DNA of 25,240 nt from Amoeboradix gromovi (Eukaryota; Sanchytriomycota; Sanchytriomycetes; Sanchytriales; Sanchytriaceae). Below are positions 1 to 8,744 of this stretch, in pieces. The notes under the pieces were generated by a model. That model was given only the letters and a program-made list of their open reading frames with translations, did not search any database and was not told the DNA's origin. The first letter of the stretch is position 1. Every line of letters starts with the position of its first letter. Where the stretch lies: the NCBI GenBank assembly GCA_018985225.1, contig JADGIF010000059.1:1-25240 (forward strand), in the 5' to 3' direction. The position numbers and the translations under genes are program-made.

Positions 1-11
1 CAGGTGTAAGT

Positions 12-248
12 TTATAAGTTGGTTTTCTTTAGAGTACCACACCTTGTACATGTCTGACTAGTAAATGATTCATTACAATCGATTATCGTCTTTCCTCTTT
101 GCTTACACTTGAACTTCAAGCATTCCTTGAATGTGTAATGGGACATTGTAGCCAAGTTTCTTGCGACCTTGCTCGACAAGCTACTTAGCATTTGGCTCGT
201 ATTGAACGAGGGTAAGTATATTAGATCATACGTCTTTGTATGCTGCAC
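12..248 (-). pseudogene. TnpB/Fanzor-like RNA-guided nuclease fragment (RuvC/zinc-ribbon end)
   Basis: The open frame has no ATG and begins just after an in-frame TAA, so it is a fragment. It reads YDLIYLPSF, then a basic helix region with LSSKVARNLATMSHYTFKEC, then NESFTSQTCTRCG. This matches the C-terminal half of OrfB/TnpB and its eukaryotic Fanzor relatives: the RuvC-II Glu (NE) followed by the first CxxC of the zinc ribbon. The frame stops at KKTNL, but the codons after the stop, up to base 1, read T-Y-T-C, which resembles the start of the second zinc knuckle. I infer a nonsense mutation in a decayed copy that continues beyond the window edge. Family assignment rests on motif recognition only; Fanzor versus a recently acquired TnpB cannot be separated here. 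Confidence 0.6.
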
Positions 249-572
249 CTGTTAATTAATTATTTAGAATTGATTTACCACTTGCGAAAAGGAAGAATAT
301 CGAGTATTTGAGCTATTAGAAAAATCTGGAAAAGTCTTGAAATGATACAAAAATATATACAAATTCGCGATAAATGATATATTCAAGAAAACAATCGAGC
401 TGTTTACCTCCACCTACATTGATTAAGACTTAAAAGCGGCCGATAATAAGATATGCCACTTATTGTTGAAAGAATGGTTCACTTTGTTATTTCACGGGCT
501 TTTTATTTCAATTCATTGTACCCAGGATATATATTTTAAATTAAAAGAAAAGTGGTTCTAGATACAACCAAT
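249..572. other. Intergenic spacer, nothing recognised
   Basis: AT-rich sequence between the TnpB-like fragment and the 3' end of the transporter gene. No RNA gene, repeat or coding run is visible on either strand. Confidence 0.5.
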
Positions 573-1598
573 TTACTGAGAATGTACATGAGCTGAGACT
601 TTTTGCATTTGATTCTGCTTGGCTACTTGATATAGATACAGTCCACCAAAAGTCATAACAAAACCAAATCCCTGAATTAATTGAAACTCTTGCTTAAACC
701 ATAAAAACGAACCGGCAATGACCACGATTCTTTTAAATAAACTAGCTATCGAGTAAGACACTGCTGAAACTCTGTCAATTATAGTGAATGCCACCAGAGA
801 CTGGATTGTATGCATTATTCCAGTCATGATCGCCAAAAAAAGAAATTTGCTTAATTGAATATCTGTCTGAAGTGCTTTAACATATTCCAGACTGTAAAGC
901 CAATAAGGCAAGAGACAACAGAAAGAAACAAAGCAAGAATAGAACATAACATTAATCTTGTCCAGAGTGATGGCGGTATGGTCTATAATATCATGCACGC
1001 TGTGTATAATATCCAGGAACCAGGTAATAATATTATGATTAAAGGGTACATACGAGGTCAGTAGTATTTTACGAGGATGTCTCTTGGAATCAAATAAATG
1101 CTTGTAAAATATGTTCTGCATGACAAATATAAGAGTAGAGCTTAATGCAAATACTAATCCAAGTAATTGAAATTCTACTTCTGTGGCACAAACCAACATT
1201 ACACCCAAAGTCAATGGAATTAGACTAAGGTATATCTGAGTACTGAAAGAGTCACCCAGTAGCCTGCAAATGATTATGGTAAACAATGGCGTGGTTGCCT
1301 TTACAGCATGCAAAAAACTAACAGTAGCAAACTCTAATGCTGTATTATTTGCTAAATGACCTAAAATCTGCATGAATGAGGTTGGAAGCAGACATATAAG
1401 TATATTGTAATGTATTCTCTTAAGCATTTTTGCTCTTTTGTTTGTTACCGATGTAATTATTAATAAACTTCCAAATTTGATTAGCACCACAGACACTGGA
1501 TATGGAAACACGTTCATCAGCTGCTTGTTGAAGTTGTTAGTTAGTGTGGCCGATAAATACCATAATATGCACAGAGCTACAAAGTGTGTTTGGGACAT
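573..1598 (-). CDS. Triose-phosphate-transporter family (TPT/SLC35E-like) nucleotide-sugar or sugar-phosphate transporter
   Basis: A 341-residue, highly hydrophobic protein with about ten membrane segments, the usual length and topology of the TPT/SLC35E group of the drug/metabolite transporter superfamily. Family hallmarks are visible: an N-terminal LWY...TNNFNKQLM segment and the central repeat boundary ATVSFLHAVKATTPLFTIII, matching the typical 'SVSFTHVVKAxxPVFTV' element. The C-terminal half has the expected DRVSAVSYSIASLFKRIVVI segment. Such proteins exchange a phosphorylated or nucleotide sugar across Golgi, ER or plastid membranes; the substrate cannot be read from sequence. It starts at an ATG and ends with TAA, with no intron needed. 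The next minus-strand gene upstream lies more than 700 bases away. Confidence 0.82.
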   Translation of the reverse strand: MSQTHFVALCILWYLSATLTNNFNKQLMNVFPYPVSVVLIKFGSLLIITSVTNKRAKMLKRIHYNILICLLPTSFMQILGHLANNTALEFATVSFLHAVKATTPLFTIIICRLLGDSFSTQIYLSLIPLTLGVMLVCATEVEFQLLGLVFALSSTLIFVMQNIFYKHLFDSKRHPRKILLTSYVPFNHNIITWFLDIIHSVHDIIDHTAITLDKINVMFYSCFVSFCCLLPYWLYSLEYVKALQTDIQLSKFLFLAIMTGIMHTIQSLVAFTIIDRVSAVSYSIASLFKRIVVIAGSFLWFKQEFQLIQGFGFVMTFGGLYLYQVAKQNQMQKVSAHVHSQ

Positions 1599-2312
1599 TT
1601 ACAAAAACTGGATATATTCCTTGAAACAAATGTCTCGAAAAAGTGAAGCTCAAGAATAAAAATGACTCGTGTGATATCACCCATGCCTTGAGACATTGGA
1701 CAGGTCCTGAGGAGAAACACATTTTGTATCTATTATCTATTTCTACATATTTGAGATATCTAGGATGAGATGATTTGGACCCTTTCCAATTGGTAAAAAG
1801 AATAGTGCTCATTTATCATGATAGGATGTTTATTGAAAAAGCTGCCTTTGCTTTGTACACTGCTTTGGCCTTCCTATCGTGCGTATAACTGCCGCTACCA
1901 CAGTAAACTGTTTTTACTGAGCTCTCTATTACCAAGCTTCATAATTGTAGCCAATATCATTGCCAGTACAAATTCTCCACGCACAACTTACTGAGTTTGT
2001 TAGTGTTGGTGAAAACTTTAGTGTTAGTTTAATACTCTGATAGGCATTGTAAACTAAAGCCTTTTGCAGTTTTTAATGAGGTCTTTCGAATCAAACAGGC
2101 AATTTTTTCATTGCTTTACACCCACTAGTCTACTCTTCATAGCAACTACAGGTGTTTTAGATTGCAAAAAACAAAAAAACATAAAATGCATCGGGCAGTG
2201 TATTATTTACTTCTTCAAGTTATAATCAAACACATCTGCATAATATTCCTTTACATTTTTCCTTAAAAATGTTTCATACTTCGAATTATCGATATTTATT
2301 GAATTCTACATC
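1599..2312. other. Intergenic region with possible small exons, unresolved
   Basis: No recognised gene. On the minus strand an ATG-initiated frame at 1537-1812 (91 codons) overlaps the transporter start in another frame. Just upstream, 1816 to about 1945 is open and ends in a basic stretch (DRKAKAVYKAKAAF) before TGA. These could be exons of a small gene, but no splice pair of the kind found elsewhere in the window connects them and no family is recognised, so no gene is called. Confidence 0.3.
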
Positions 2313-3527
2313 TCATTGTATGTGATACAGGCTTAAGGATTGTATCTCAAATTTGATTGCTGATTTTGGTGAAGACAAGACCTCTTCATCCTTGAAATCA
2401 TAACTCTTGACAGTCAAGGGTGGATTCCTAAAAGTGTTGGAAAATGAGGTGTATCCAAATGTTAGTGAGCTATTGAGCCATATTGCATGTCCATTAGGCC
2501 CTGATCCTATCATTATATCTTGTTTAGTCGATTTTATAAATATATCACTAGCCAATGCTTCTGAATTATAGCCATATGTGTTCTGCGATGGATACAGAGA
2601 GAATACAAACATTTCTCCCGTTCCTGAGTTGATACCGTTTGGAATTAATTCTTCAGTTATGTAACTTCCAAAAACTTCATCTTTTAACGTTTTGATAATC
2701 ATAATCAGCGGAGATTTGTTCTCTGCATGAGAGTAAAGGGTTGACAAGCTATGCCCATGTACGCTTGTTGTAAAACAGATGTGTGATTGCAACAATTGGA
2801 ATCTAAATGGTATTTTATGCCAAATGGTCATCCAATCTTCGTCATCTATGTCGCCATTTTCAGGGAAATCAGGAGGACTGTGAGATGGCAGGTATGGTGA
2901 TGTTTTTGCTTTCGTTAATAATTTCCTGGACATCTTGAAAGAATACAGGCGTTTAATAAATATCTCATCTTTTTCCGGAATTTCGTCAAAAAATAAAACT
3001 GCTAGGCAAAATTTAACTAATATTTTTGGGCCTTCAATTAACAGTGAATCAATTAATCTGTATTTCAGCTGTATCCTTACATTTTGAAAGAATGAATCAA
3101 AAAGACGTTCACAATTCTTGTTAAAACCACACTGCTCCAAAGCAGCATTAACCATTTGAGTATATTCACCGTTAACCAGCAGCAGATTGGAGTGTATCAA
3201 AGATGCTACAAAATTCAGGGTTTCTTCTTGAGTTAGTAAAGTGTTTACCACTACAATAAAGTTCTTCAAGTATGGCATATATTCCACGTGAGGTAACTTT
3301 CTACCAATTGTTTTCATGATGCTGTCTTTTGTCAGCTCCAAGTTCATTTCTATACCCAATTCCTTCCATAACTTAACTCTTTGATCTGCAGGTACTCCTA
3401 ATCTTATTTTATCCTTCAACTTTCTTCTTGGTATCTCTTTGACTTCCAATTCTTTAAATCTATTCCAAAAGTTTGGCATGATGGGTAATACAATTTCTCC
3501 TACAATTCTGCAATGTCTCTCTTCCAC
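2313..3527 (-). CDS. TBC-TLDc protein, TBC1D24-like
   Basis: 404 residues. The N-terminal half (about 20-200) resembles a reduced TBC fold: KDKIRLGVPADQRVKLWKEL is the typical start of the domain. It lacks the IxxDxxR and YxQGM finger motifs, so Rab GTPase activation by the usual mechanism is doubtful. The C-terminal half (about 240-404) is a TLDc domain: FQLLQSHICFTTSVHGHSL, then LIMIIKTLKDEVFGSYITEEL, GEMFVFSLYPS, IMIGSGPNGHAIWLNSSL and a final FEIQSLSLYHI strand. TBC plus TLDc in one chain is the architecture of TBC1D24, which acts in vesicle traffic and V-ATPase or oxidative-stress biology. ATG start, no intron. A perfect TGACGTCA lies 19 bases upstream of the ATG. Confidence 0.75.
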   Translation of the reverse strand: MEERHCRIVGEIVLPIMPNFWNRFKELEVKEIPRRKLKDKIRLGVPADQRVKLWKELGIEMNLELTKDSIMKTIGRKLPHVEYMPYLKNFIVVVNTLLTQEETLNFVASLIHSNLLLVNGEYTQMVNAALEQCGFNKNCERLFDSFFQNVRIQLKYRLIDSLLIEGPKILVKFCLAVLFFDEIPEKDEIFIKRLYSFKMSRKLLTKAKTSPYLPSHSPPDFPENGDIDDEDWMTIWHKIPFRFQLLQSHICFTTSVHGHSLSTLYSHAENKSPLIMIIKTLKDEVFGSYITEELIPNGINSGTGEMFVFSLYPSQNTYGYNSEALASDIFIKSTKQDIMIGSGPNGHAIWLNSSLTFGYTSFSNTFRNPPLTVKSYDFKDEEVLSSPKSAIKFEIQSLSLYHIQ

Positions 3528-4440
3528 TTCAACAAATCACGGCATGTGACGTCATAGACCACCCCTGCATGGTGAGCTACGAAGTCTAAAACAAGTTATG
3601 CAAAATTGGACGCATGTCAAAAATTTAACTTTAGTGAGCTTAGATGCGAACTCAAAGCTTTTTACGCTAAGTTCCTATTCCGCTAGAGTTGCAGCCTATT
3701 AAGTTGGACAGAAATAGAACAATGCATAAGTGTAAATGTTCACAAGAGATACTTTTAATGCCATCTAGCGTTTTCCGCCAGAATTGCAATATTTGAGTCT
3801 CACTAGAAATCTCTTTCTAACTCTAAAATCATCTCATATCAATTGCTTTGCGGGCCAAGGCTCACAATTGAAGAATAGTAATCGTTTACCTTAAAGCTTG
3901 ACCGTAAGCAAGAACTTGATACAAAACAAACACTGCTTTAAACTAAAGAAAGATCTTTTGAGTATGATTGTATAAGTTAGAATGTTTATCAAAACTATAA
4001 CTCAGTCGATAGATGGACATGAAGATTGAGAACAATAAATTTGTTTAATACTGTGAGACACACGCTACGATAAACAGATAGACATCATCAACGACATGGA
4101 TACTTTTTGCTCTAGAAAGCATGGCAACAAGGGTATTGCGTTAGTAGCAGCATTGAAGCCAATCGAAGCGTGTCATGAGATATATCCCAGAAGAATTTCA
4201 TGGATTTTACAATGAAAATTAAATAAATATTGATTAATTGAAATTTCAAATGTGTTCAGTGATCCGATCAGGCGGAAATTAGTTTGTAGATTGACTGGTG
4301 AATAATTGCCGGTTGGACTCTGTACTTATCCAAATGCAAGTTGACGACTGGGTAACTGTATCTGAAATTAAGTTGCTTTTTAATTCAGGCACGACAAGAA
4401 AAACAGCAAAACAATAAAAGTATTGTGCAAATTATCGAGT
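3528..4440. other. About 900 gene-free bases upstream of the TBC-TLDc gene and downstream of the RT block
   Basis: No coding run of note on either strand and no tRNA, rRNA or snRNA signature was recognised. It is the longest gene-free stretch of the window, in a genome where neighbouring genes can be separated by 4 to 50 bases. It lies just past the 3' end of the second RT gene, where a non-coding RNA partner would be worth looking for. I see no defined structure in it. Confidence 0.4.
3547..3554. promoter_or_regulatory. CRE-like palindrome TGACGTCA
   Basis: An exact 8-base ATF/CREB consensus palindrome immediately upstream of the TBC-TLDc start codon, where a bZIP factor could act. The match and position are seen directly; function is inferred from position only. 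Confidence 0.3.
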
Positions 4441-5789
4441 TTATTCTAATGTCATTTGAAACCAACCATTTCCAATCACTTTCTCGTCATTTGAGTTTAT
4501 CGCCATCACTAATAAATCTACCAGAGAATGATTTAATTCAGACAAATTTGATAACCATACCTTATTGACAGGTAATTTGTGTTTATAGATAATCCAAAGC
4601 ACCCATATCAATTGCACAGATGCAATGTATTCATACAAATAAGGACATTGAACAATCCATTGCTTTATAATAGTTTTTAAGGATTCTTGATCAAATGTAG
4701 GATCCATCATTCGCTTAAACATGCAAATATGACAGCCAGGATATTGTATCATAGATTGAAAGAACCCATATTCTTCTAATGAACTGTCAATCAAGAGATC
4801 ACTTTGAGTAAAAATCCATTTGAAAAAGTGAGCATCTAAAAGAAACAAATGAGACAAAGAGCCTCGTTCTTTCAGCAACATATGGGCGACTGTGACATTA
4901 TTCAATACTTTCAAATTAGTTAGCTGCGGTTTAGGATTTGGTATCTCTACAATTCCAGTTTTGGATGAATTTAAAGAAAATTTGAATTCGCCAACAGCCT
5001 GCATTGTTTTCATAAAGGCACCATGAATCTTGCTGCTTTCATTGCCGAAGTAATAAAAGGCGTCATCTATTCTAATTATTTCCATTGAATTACATAGATT
5101 TGACTCAGACAATTTAGCTTTAATTTTAGTCTCCAAGCAAAGTAAAATAAATTCAGCAAGATCAGAAAAGATTTCCTGTCCAATAGGCAATGACACGTTT
5201 TCTTTAAAAATACAACTACGAAAGCAGGCTTCGAGTTTGTTTGGCCATAACTTCTGATCAACCGATTCCTTAGATAATTGTCTTCCCCAAATTAGCCAAG
5301 GAATTGCATGCGTATACACTGATTTGTAGAAATCGCTGATGTCTGTTTTGCCAAGAAATTGATACTTTTCCAACTTATTCTGAAAACTCTCCATAAACTT
5401 TGATAGTTCGTCACGTCTATCAAAAGAAATAAAGCTTTTACCATCTTCTTTCACTTTTTTAGAAAGTCAGCCAAATTTGGAAACGTAAAATCATCAAACT
5501 TGATGTCTTTCCTTTTTAAGCTTTTTCCGCTTCCTTTGATTGAAACAGAGTTTTTACAAGGATATATGATACCTTCAATAACTATATCAACGTACTTGGG
5601 ATGGATAATGGTAATTTTCATAAAACTAAATTCAGATTTGGCATAGTGTAAGACAGGCACATCATCTACATCTACACCTACATCCACTTCTGATTTGATA
5701 GCTATACATTCCATCATGTCGCTAGGTAATACATCTGGAAAGGTGTTCATATTTTGGATGTTGCTAAAGTTGCTCCAATTGTGAAGCAT
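4441..5789 (-). CDS. DRT/UG-like reverse transcriptase homologue B (Asp pair kept, frame interrupted)
   Basis: The N-terminal part is read from ATG at 5789 and contains ITIIHPKYVDIVIEGI, equivalent to the 'IPNP...L...I' region of bacterial UG/Abi-type RTs. That frame ends at TGA 5451-5453. The rest continues in the -1 frame to TAA at 4441: motif A is KTDISDFYKSVYTHAIPW (Asp at 5341-5343), motif B is LPIGQEIFSDLAEF, and motif C is RIDD in place of YxDD (Asp pair at 5062-5067), followed by FSLNSSKTGIVE. A helical C-terminal domain (QYPGCH, VQLIWVLW) is shared with gene A. Joined, the product is about 449 residues. Both palm Asp positions survive, so polymerase activity is possible. The frame change sits on an A AAA AAG heptamer: a one-base indel, programmed -1 frameshifting or an atypical intron are all possible. 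RT homology is secure; the DRT subclass is inferred. Confidence 0.7.
5454..5460 (-). promoter_or_regulatory. A AAA AAG heptamer at the -1 frame change in RT gene B
   Basis: In the upstream reading frame the codons are CTA AAA AAG TGA, an exact X XXY YYZ slippery heptamer one codon before the stop. The -1 frame is open from this point through the whole RT core. The six-A run is equally a classic indel site. No introns with the window's usual 3' motif fit this position. Confidence 0.4.
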
Positions 5790-5793
5790 TGTT

Positions 5794-6528
5794 TCATATC
5801 CAATCACGTTTCTTTTCTGGAATTGAATGAGTTTTGTTCATAAAATATTGCAGCGTTATTCCAAAGACAAACTAAATTGTTTATTTGATAATACTTGATT
5901 TACTATCCAAATTTGATTTTGCTGAAAAAGCTTTAAATCCACTTGCACTTTAGTACAAGGTTCTAATCTATCCCGACGAACCCCTACTTTTGGATACTGT
6001 GATCGTAAATAATCCATATAACTGGAGGGATCCAAACACTTGACAATATAAACAACAAGCTGTCTAGACACTTTTCTATCAGAAACACTAGGTTCTGTGA
6101 TGATTGTATTCACAATGACATCTAAATTCTTTGGATCGCATGCGTATTTATATTTATAATGTTTAGTACTTGCTAGTAAAAATCTACATCCAAATTAAAC
6201 AGTATCGTGCCATTTTTCAATAGTTCCTGTTGTGACTGTGTCCAGAAATGGTTTTAGTGCAAGAACGACATCTCCAAAGTTGTCTGAAGGATTAAACAAT
6301 TTAATATTTAGTTGGGACATAGGATTGAAAGTGTTTGTCTCTAGTGATGTCAACACGATGTATAAATAATTATAATGTTGAGACTGCAAAAGAGTTTAAA
6401 TCGAGCTTGATGCTACAGGATGATTTAAAAAACGCAGTAGATAATTTTGTGCTCAACAGCTTTTCACATTTGGCAATAACTGCAATGATGCCAGGGTAGT
6501 TTTGAGAGAAATTGACGTAAGATATCAT
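5794..6528 (-). CDS. Unrecognised interrupted gene between the two RT genes
   Basis: Three open segments read on the same strand. Segment 1 runs from ATG at 6528 (MISYVNFSQNYPGIIAVIAK) to TAA at 6370. Segment 2 (about 6398-6195, including YNYLYIVLTSLETNTFNP) ends at an in-frame TAA. Segment 3 (6194-5856, including FLLASTKHYKYKYACDP and KVSRQLVVYIVKCLDP) shares the frame of segment 2. Residue composition looks coding, but no family is recognised. A 23-nt GTATTA...AATTTAG intron at 5872-5894 would extend the frame to TGA at 5794, four bases before the RT-B start codon. The segment 1-2 junction and the TAA at 6195-6197 are not explained by any intron I can find, so this may be a pseudogene or contain unusual introns. 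Position between the RT genes suggests co-inheritance, not a known function. Confidence 0.35.
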
Positions 6529-6607
6529 TTTTTAGTTTTGAAAAGTCGGGTTGTTATTTATACGATACCAAAAATTAATTTAATAAACAAGTTGTTTATC
6601 TTAATAA

Positions 6608-8398
6608 TCATTTAGGCATTCCAATAATCTTATCCAATTCTGATAATGTAACCAAGCTCCAATCTGGAAATAAAACATCTTTTTCATTGGTATTCAATAG
6701 ATATTGAACAAAGTAATCTGAATAACTGGATACATGATTATAGAACATCAGGAATTCAGTTTCAATTGGAAAATCGAATTTTTTGACAAAACAGAGAATC
6801 CACAGCAATTGAGTAGTTGCTCTATGCATCCAAAGGTATTCTTTTTTAGTAAATCTGTTTATAATCTTCCTTTGGACATCTATTGTTAATGGCTTGGACA
6901 TTAAAACTTTTAAAACATTTCCAATGCAATATGGATATTGTAGCAGAGTCATTAACGAGTCAATATCATTATTAAAGGCTTTAATGCACCAGTGAAATAC
7001 CATTCCGTAAGGATACGGTTTGGTAGTTAAAGAAGTTGTGATGAAATTTAAAATCTCGTGATTGTACACACAATCAGGTTGGTTAAACTTATTAAATGAC
7101 TTGATCACTAGATTAAGCTTTGGATACTCACCAATTTTACATAGGACCCTTTTATGGTAGTTTAAATTCAAGCGATTGCGGCACAAAATACCAATGAAAA
7201 TTTGTTGAATTTCAAGTAACGTTTTTTCATCGTCAGAGAATACCTCAAATAAATTATTACCATACAAACACATGCATTCATCCATTGATATATCCTGACG
7301 CAATTCGGTCTCAAATTCATTAGCAATTGAAATTTCTGCAATTTTGGCAACATCCTCAAAAAACTCGCCTGCATTGGGAATACCAGAAGTTTCTGATTGT
7401 TGAACAGATTGTAATGCTTTATCCAAGCCATTTACCCATAATTTATCAATATCTTTCAAACTTTTGCTCAATTGTCGTCCAATACAAAGCCAGCTTAAAG
7501 AATGAGTGTACAAGGAATAAAAGAAGTTTGCGATATCAAGGACAAGTACATATTGGTAGTTGTTAAGAGCCTTGTCGTAAATAGAGAACAAATTATCCAA
7601 ATCATTCCAATCAATTCGTAAAAACTTGATAGTTCGATTTACGGGTAAAGAAAGACACGAATCAATGTGGTATTGAATTGTTGTTCTTTGAATTTGCCAC
7701 TCAGAGACGCACTTGTGGAACAATGAAGGATGAATGATATGAATTGGAATTACTGATTCTTCAGTCTTGAAAAATGGAATCATATATACTTCAAGATTAT
7801 CAGTATCTGAAAAGCCATCCCAGAATTTCAAATCATTAGTTGTTGAGAATGGTAAATCACTGGAGAAATACTTTTCTAAATGGAATTGTAGAAATTTGTT
7901 TCCACCAGTTTGCTTCTCAGAGGATGCTTTTACAAATGGTTTGCAAATATTTGTAAATGATTTATCTCCCAAAGTCTGATCAACTTTTTTTTGAAATGCT
8001 AAAATGTCTGTTACTTCATAAGTTGCGAGGTCTTTGTATTTGGCAGACAACTCTAAAAACTTAGCTTGGATGGCATTATAATCAATTACAACATTTTGAA
8101 CTGTTTTTGGATCTATTTCTTCTCGTAAAATATCTAAGCCAGAATCAACCTTGTTATCTTCTCTCAATATATTATTCCGGTATCCCTCAGTATAGTCTAT
8201 ATTGTATCTTTCATCTGTACACCAATTACCATCTACTTGGAATTTAAAAGTCAATGGAAATTGTTTGGCAAGCACAGATACATAATATCCTGTTTTCATC
8301 TTGATCATTGCTACACCTGTCTTCCATTTATTGAAGGATCCCCATACTTTCACATCTTTATGAAACATCGAATTATTACCGAAGTGAATGTGAACCAT
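6608..8398 (-). CDS. CBM48 (AMPK-beta glycogen-binding)-RT fusion, DRT/UG-like, catalytic Asp pair replaced by YGNN
   Basis: 596 residues, ATG to TGA. Residues 1-80 form a CBM48 domain: WGSFNKW, FKFQVDGNW and NNIL. The glycogen-contacting AMPK-beta residues have counterparts W25, K52, W59 and N75. Residues 85-190 are a helical linker. From about 205 the chain is RT-like: IPIHIIHPSLFHK, motif A LVLDIANFFYSLYTHSLSW (D288), motif B-like SGIPNAGEFFED, and at motif C YGNN (379-382, genomic 7253-7264) where YxDD is expected. The 34 residues after this motif align without gaps to gene B, ending NLNYHK versus SLNSSK, which fixes the motif position. A helical C-terminal domain (LLQYPYC, TTQLLWILCFVKK) resembles that of bacterial UG/DRT RTs. 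With both motif-C Asp lost, standard polymerase activity is unlikely; a scaffold or regulatory role is inferred. Confidence 0.8.
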   Translation of the reverse strand: MVHIHFGNNSMFHKDVKVWGSFNKWKTGVAMIKMKTGYYVSVLAKQFPLTFKFQVDGNWCTDERYNIDYTEGYRNNILREDNKVDSGLDILREEIDPKTVQNVVIDYNAIQAKFLELSAKYKDLATYEVTDILAFQKKVDQTLGDKSFTNICKPFVKASSEKQTGGNKFLQFHLEKYFSSDLPFSTTNDLKFWDGFSDTDNLEVYMIPFFKTEESVIPIHIIHPSLFHKCVSEWQIQRTTIQYHIDSCLSLPVNRTIKFLRIDWNDLDNLFSIYDKALNNYQYVLVLDIANFFYSLYTHSLSWLCIGRQLSKSLKDIDKLWVNGLDKALQSVQQSETSGIPNAGEFFEDVAKIAEISIANEFETELRQDISMDECMCLYGNNLFEVFSDDEKTLLEIQQIFIGILCRNRLNLNYHKRVLCKIGEYPKLNLVIKSFNKFNQPDCVYNHEILNFITTSLTTKPYPYGMVFHWCIKAFNNDIDSLMTLLQYPYCIGNVLKVLMSKPLTIDVQRKIINRFTKKEYLWMHRATTQLLWILCFVKKFDFPIETEFLMFYNHVSSYSDYFVQYLLNTNEKDVLFPDWSLVTLSELDKIIGMPK

Positions 8399-8549
8399 TT
8401 TGTTTTACCCGTGAAAGTCATTATGCTTCAGCGAAATTATGTCTTGTCAGTCAATTCCTTATAGTGTTCTGGATTTAATTGGAATACGCACTTAGTCGAG
8501 ATTAAATGCACAATGGCTAAGATCTTGGTTAGCAAGACACTACATAATT

Positions 8550-8744
8550 ATGTACTATCAAGAATGGAAAAATCGGAATTTCCCTTTTACATGCAATATT
8601 GACATTGACGGACAACTTCGAGACGAATCCAAGTATAATGAATTTGGATTTGAAGATTTTGGAACATTGTTTTTGGGAGCAGTAGCGCCTCATGGAAATT
8701 CTCAAAATTATATTGGTGCCAATATTAAAACAGATTGGAAGTGA
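8550..8744 (+). CDS. Possible small protein divergent from the CBM48-RT gene
   Basis: 64 codons from ATG to TGA, rich in acidic residues: CNIDIDGQLRDESKYNEFGF, then FGTLFLGAVAPHG. A second frame opens at ATG 8514 (MAKILVSKTLHNYVL) and runs in parallel before stopping, so the true start could lie in an upstream exon of that frame. The frame used here is also open without ATG back to about 8495. No family is recognised. It would share an intergenic region of about 150 bases with the CBM48-RT gene. Confidence 0.3.
   Translation: MYYQEWKNRNFPFTCNIDIDGQLRDESKYNEFGFEDFGTLFLGAVAPHGNSQNYIGANIKTDWK

Noticed and set aside
1-255. CAGGTG near base 1 and CACCTG near 246 as transposon terminal repeats
   Set aside because: Only six bases match, one copy lies inside the coding relic, and no target-site duplication is seen.
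1537-1812. 91-codon minus-strand frame upstream of the transporter
   Set aside because: It overlaps the transporter's conserved start in another frame and has no recognisable domain; mentioned only in the spacer entry.
3528-4440. tRNA, 5S rRNA or snRNA gene in the long spacer
   Set aside because: No B-box, cloverleaf or snRNA core sequence was found by eye.
5417-5454. 38-nt or 20-nt intron starting GTGAAAG explaining the RT-B frame break
   Set aside because: Both restore frame, but neither has the YTNAY-KTAG end nor the GTRYTT-like start of the confirmed introns. Kept only as an alternative.
4441-8398. Reverse transcriptases as LINE, group II intron or cellular rvt genes
   Set aside because: No endonuclease, maturase or intron RNA features; the YTH motif A and helical C-terminal domain fit UG/DRT-type RTs better.
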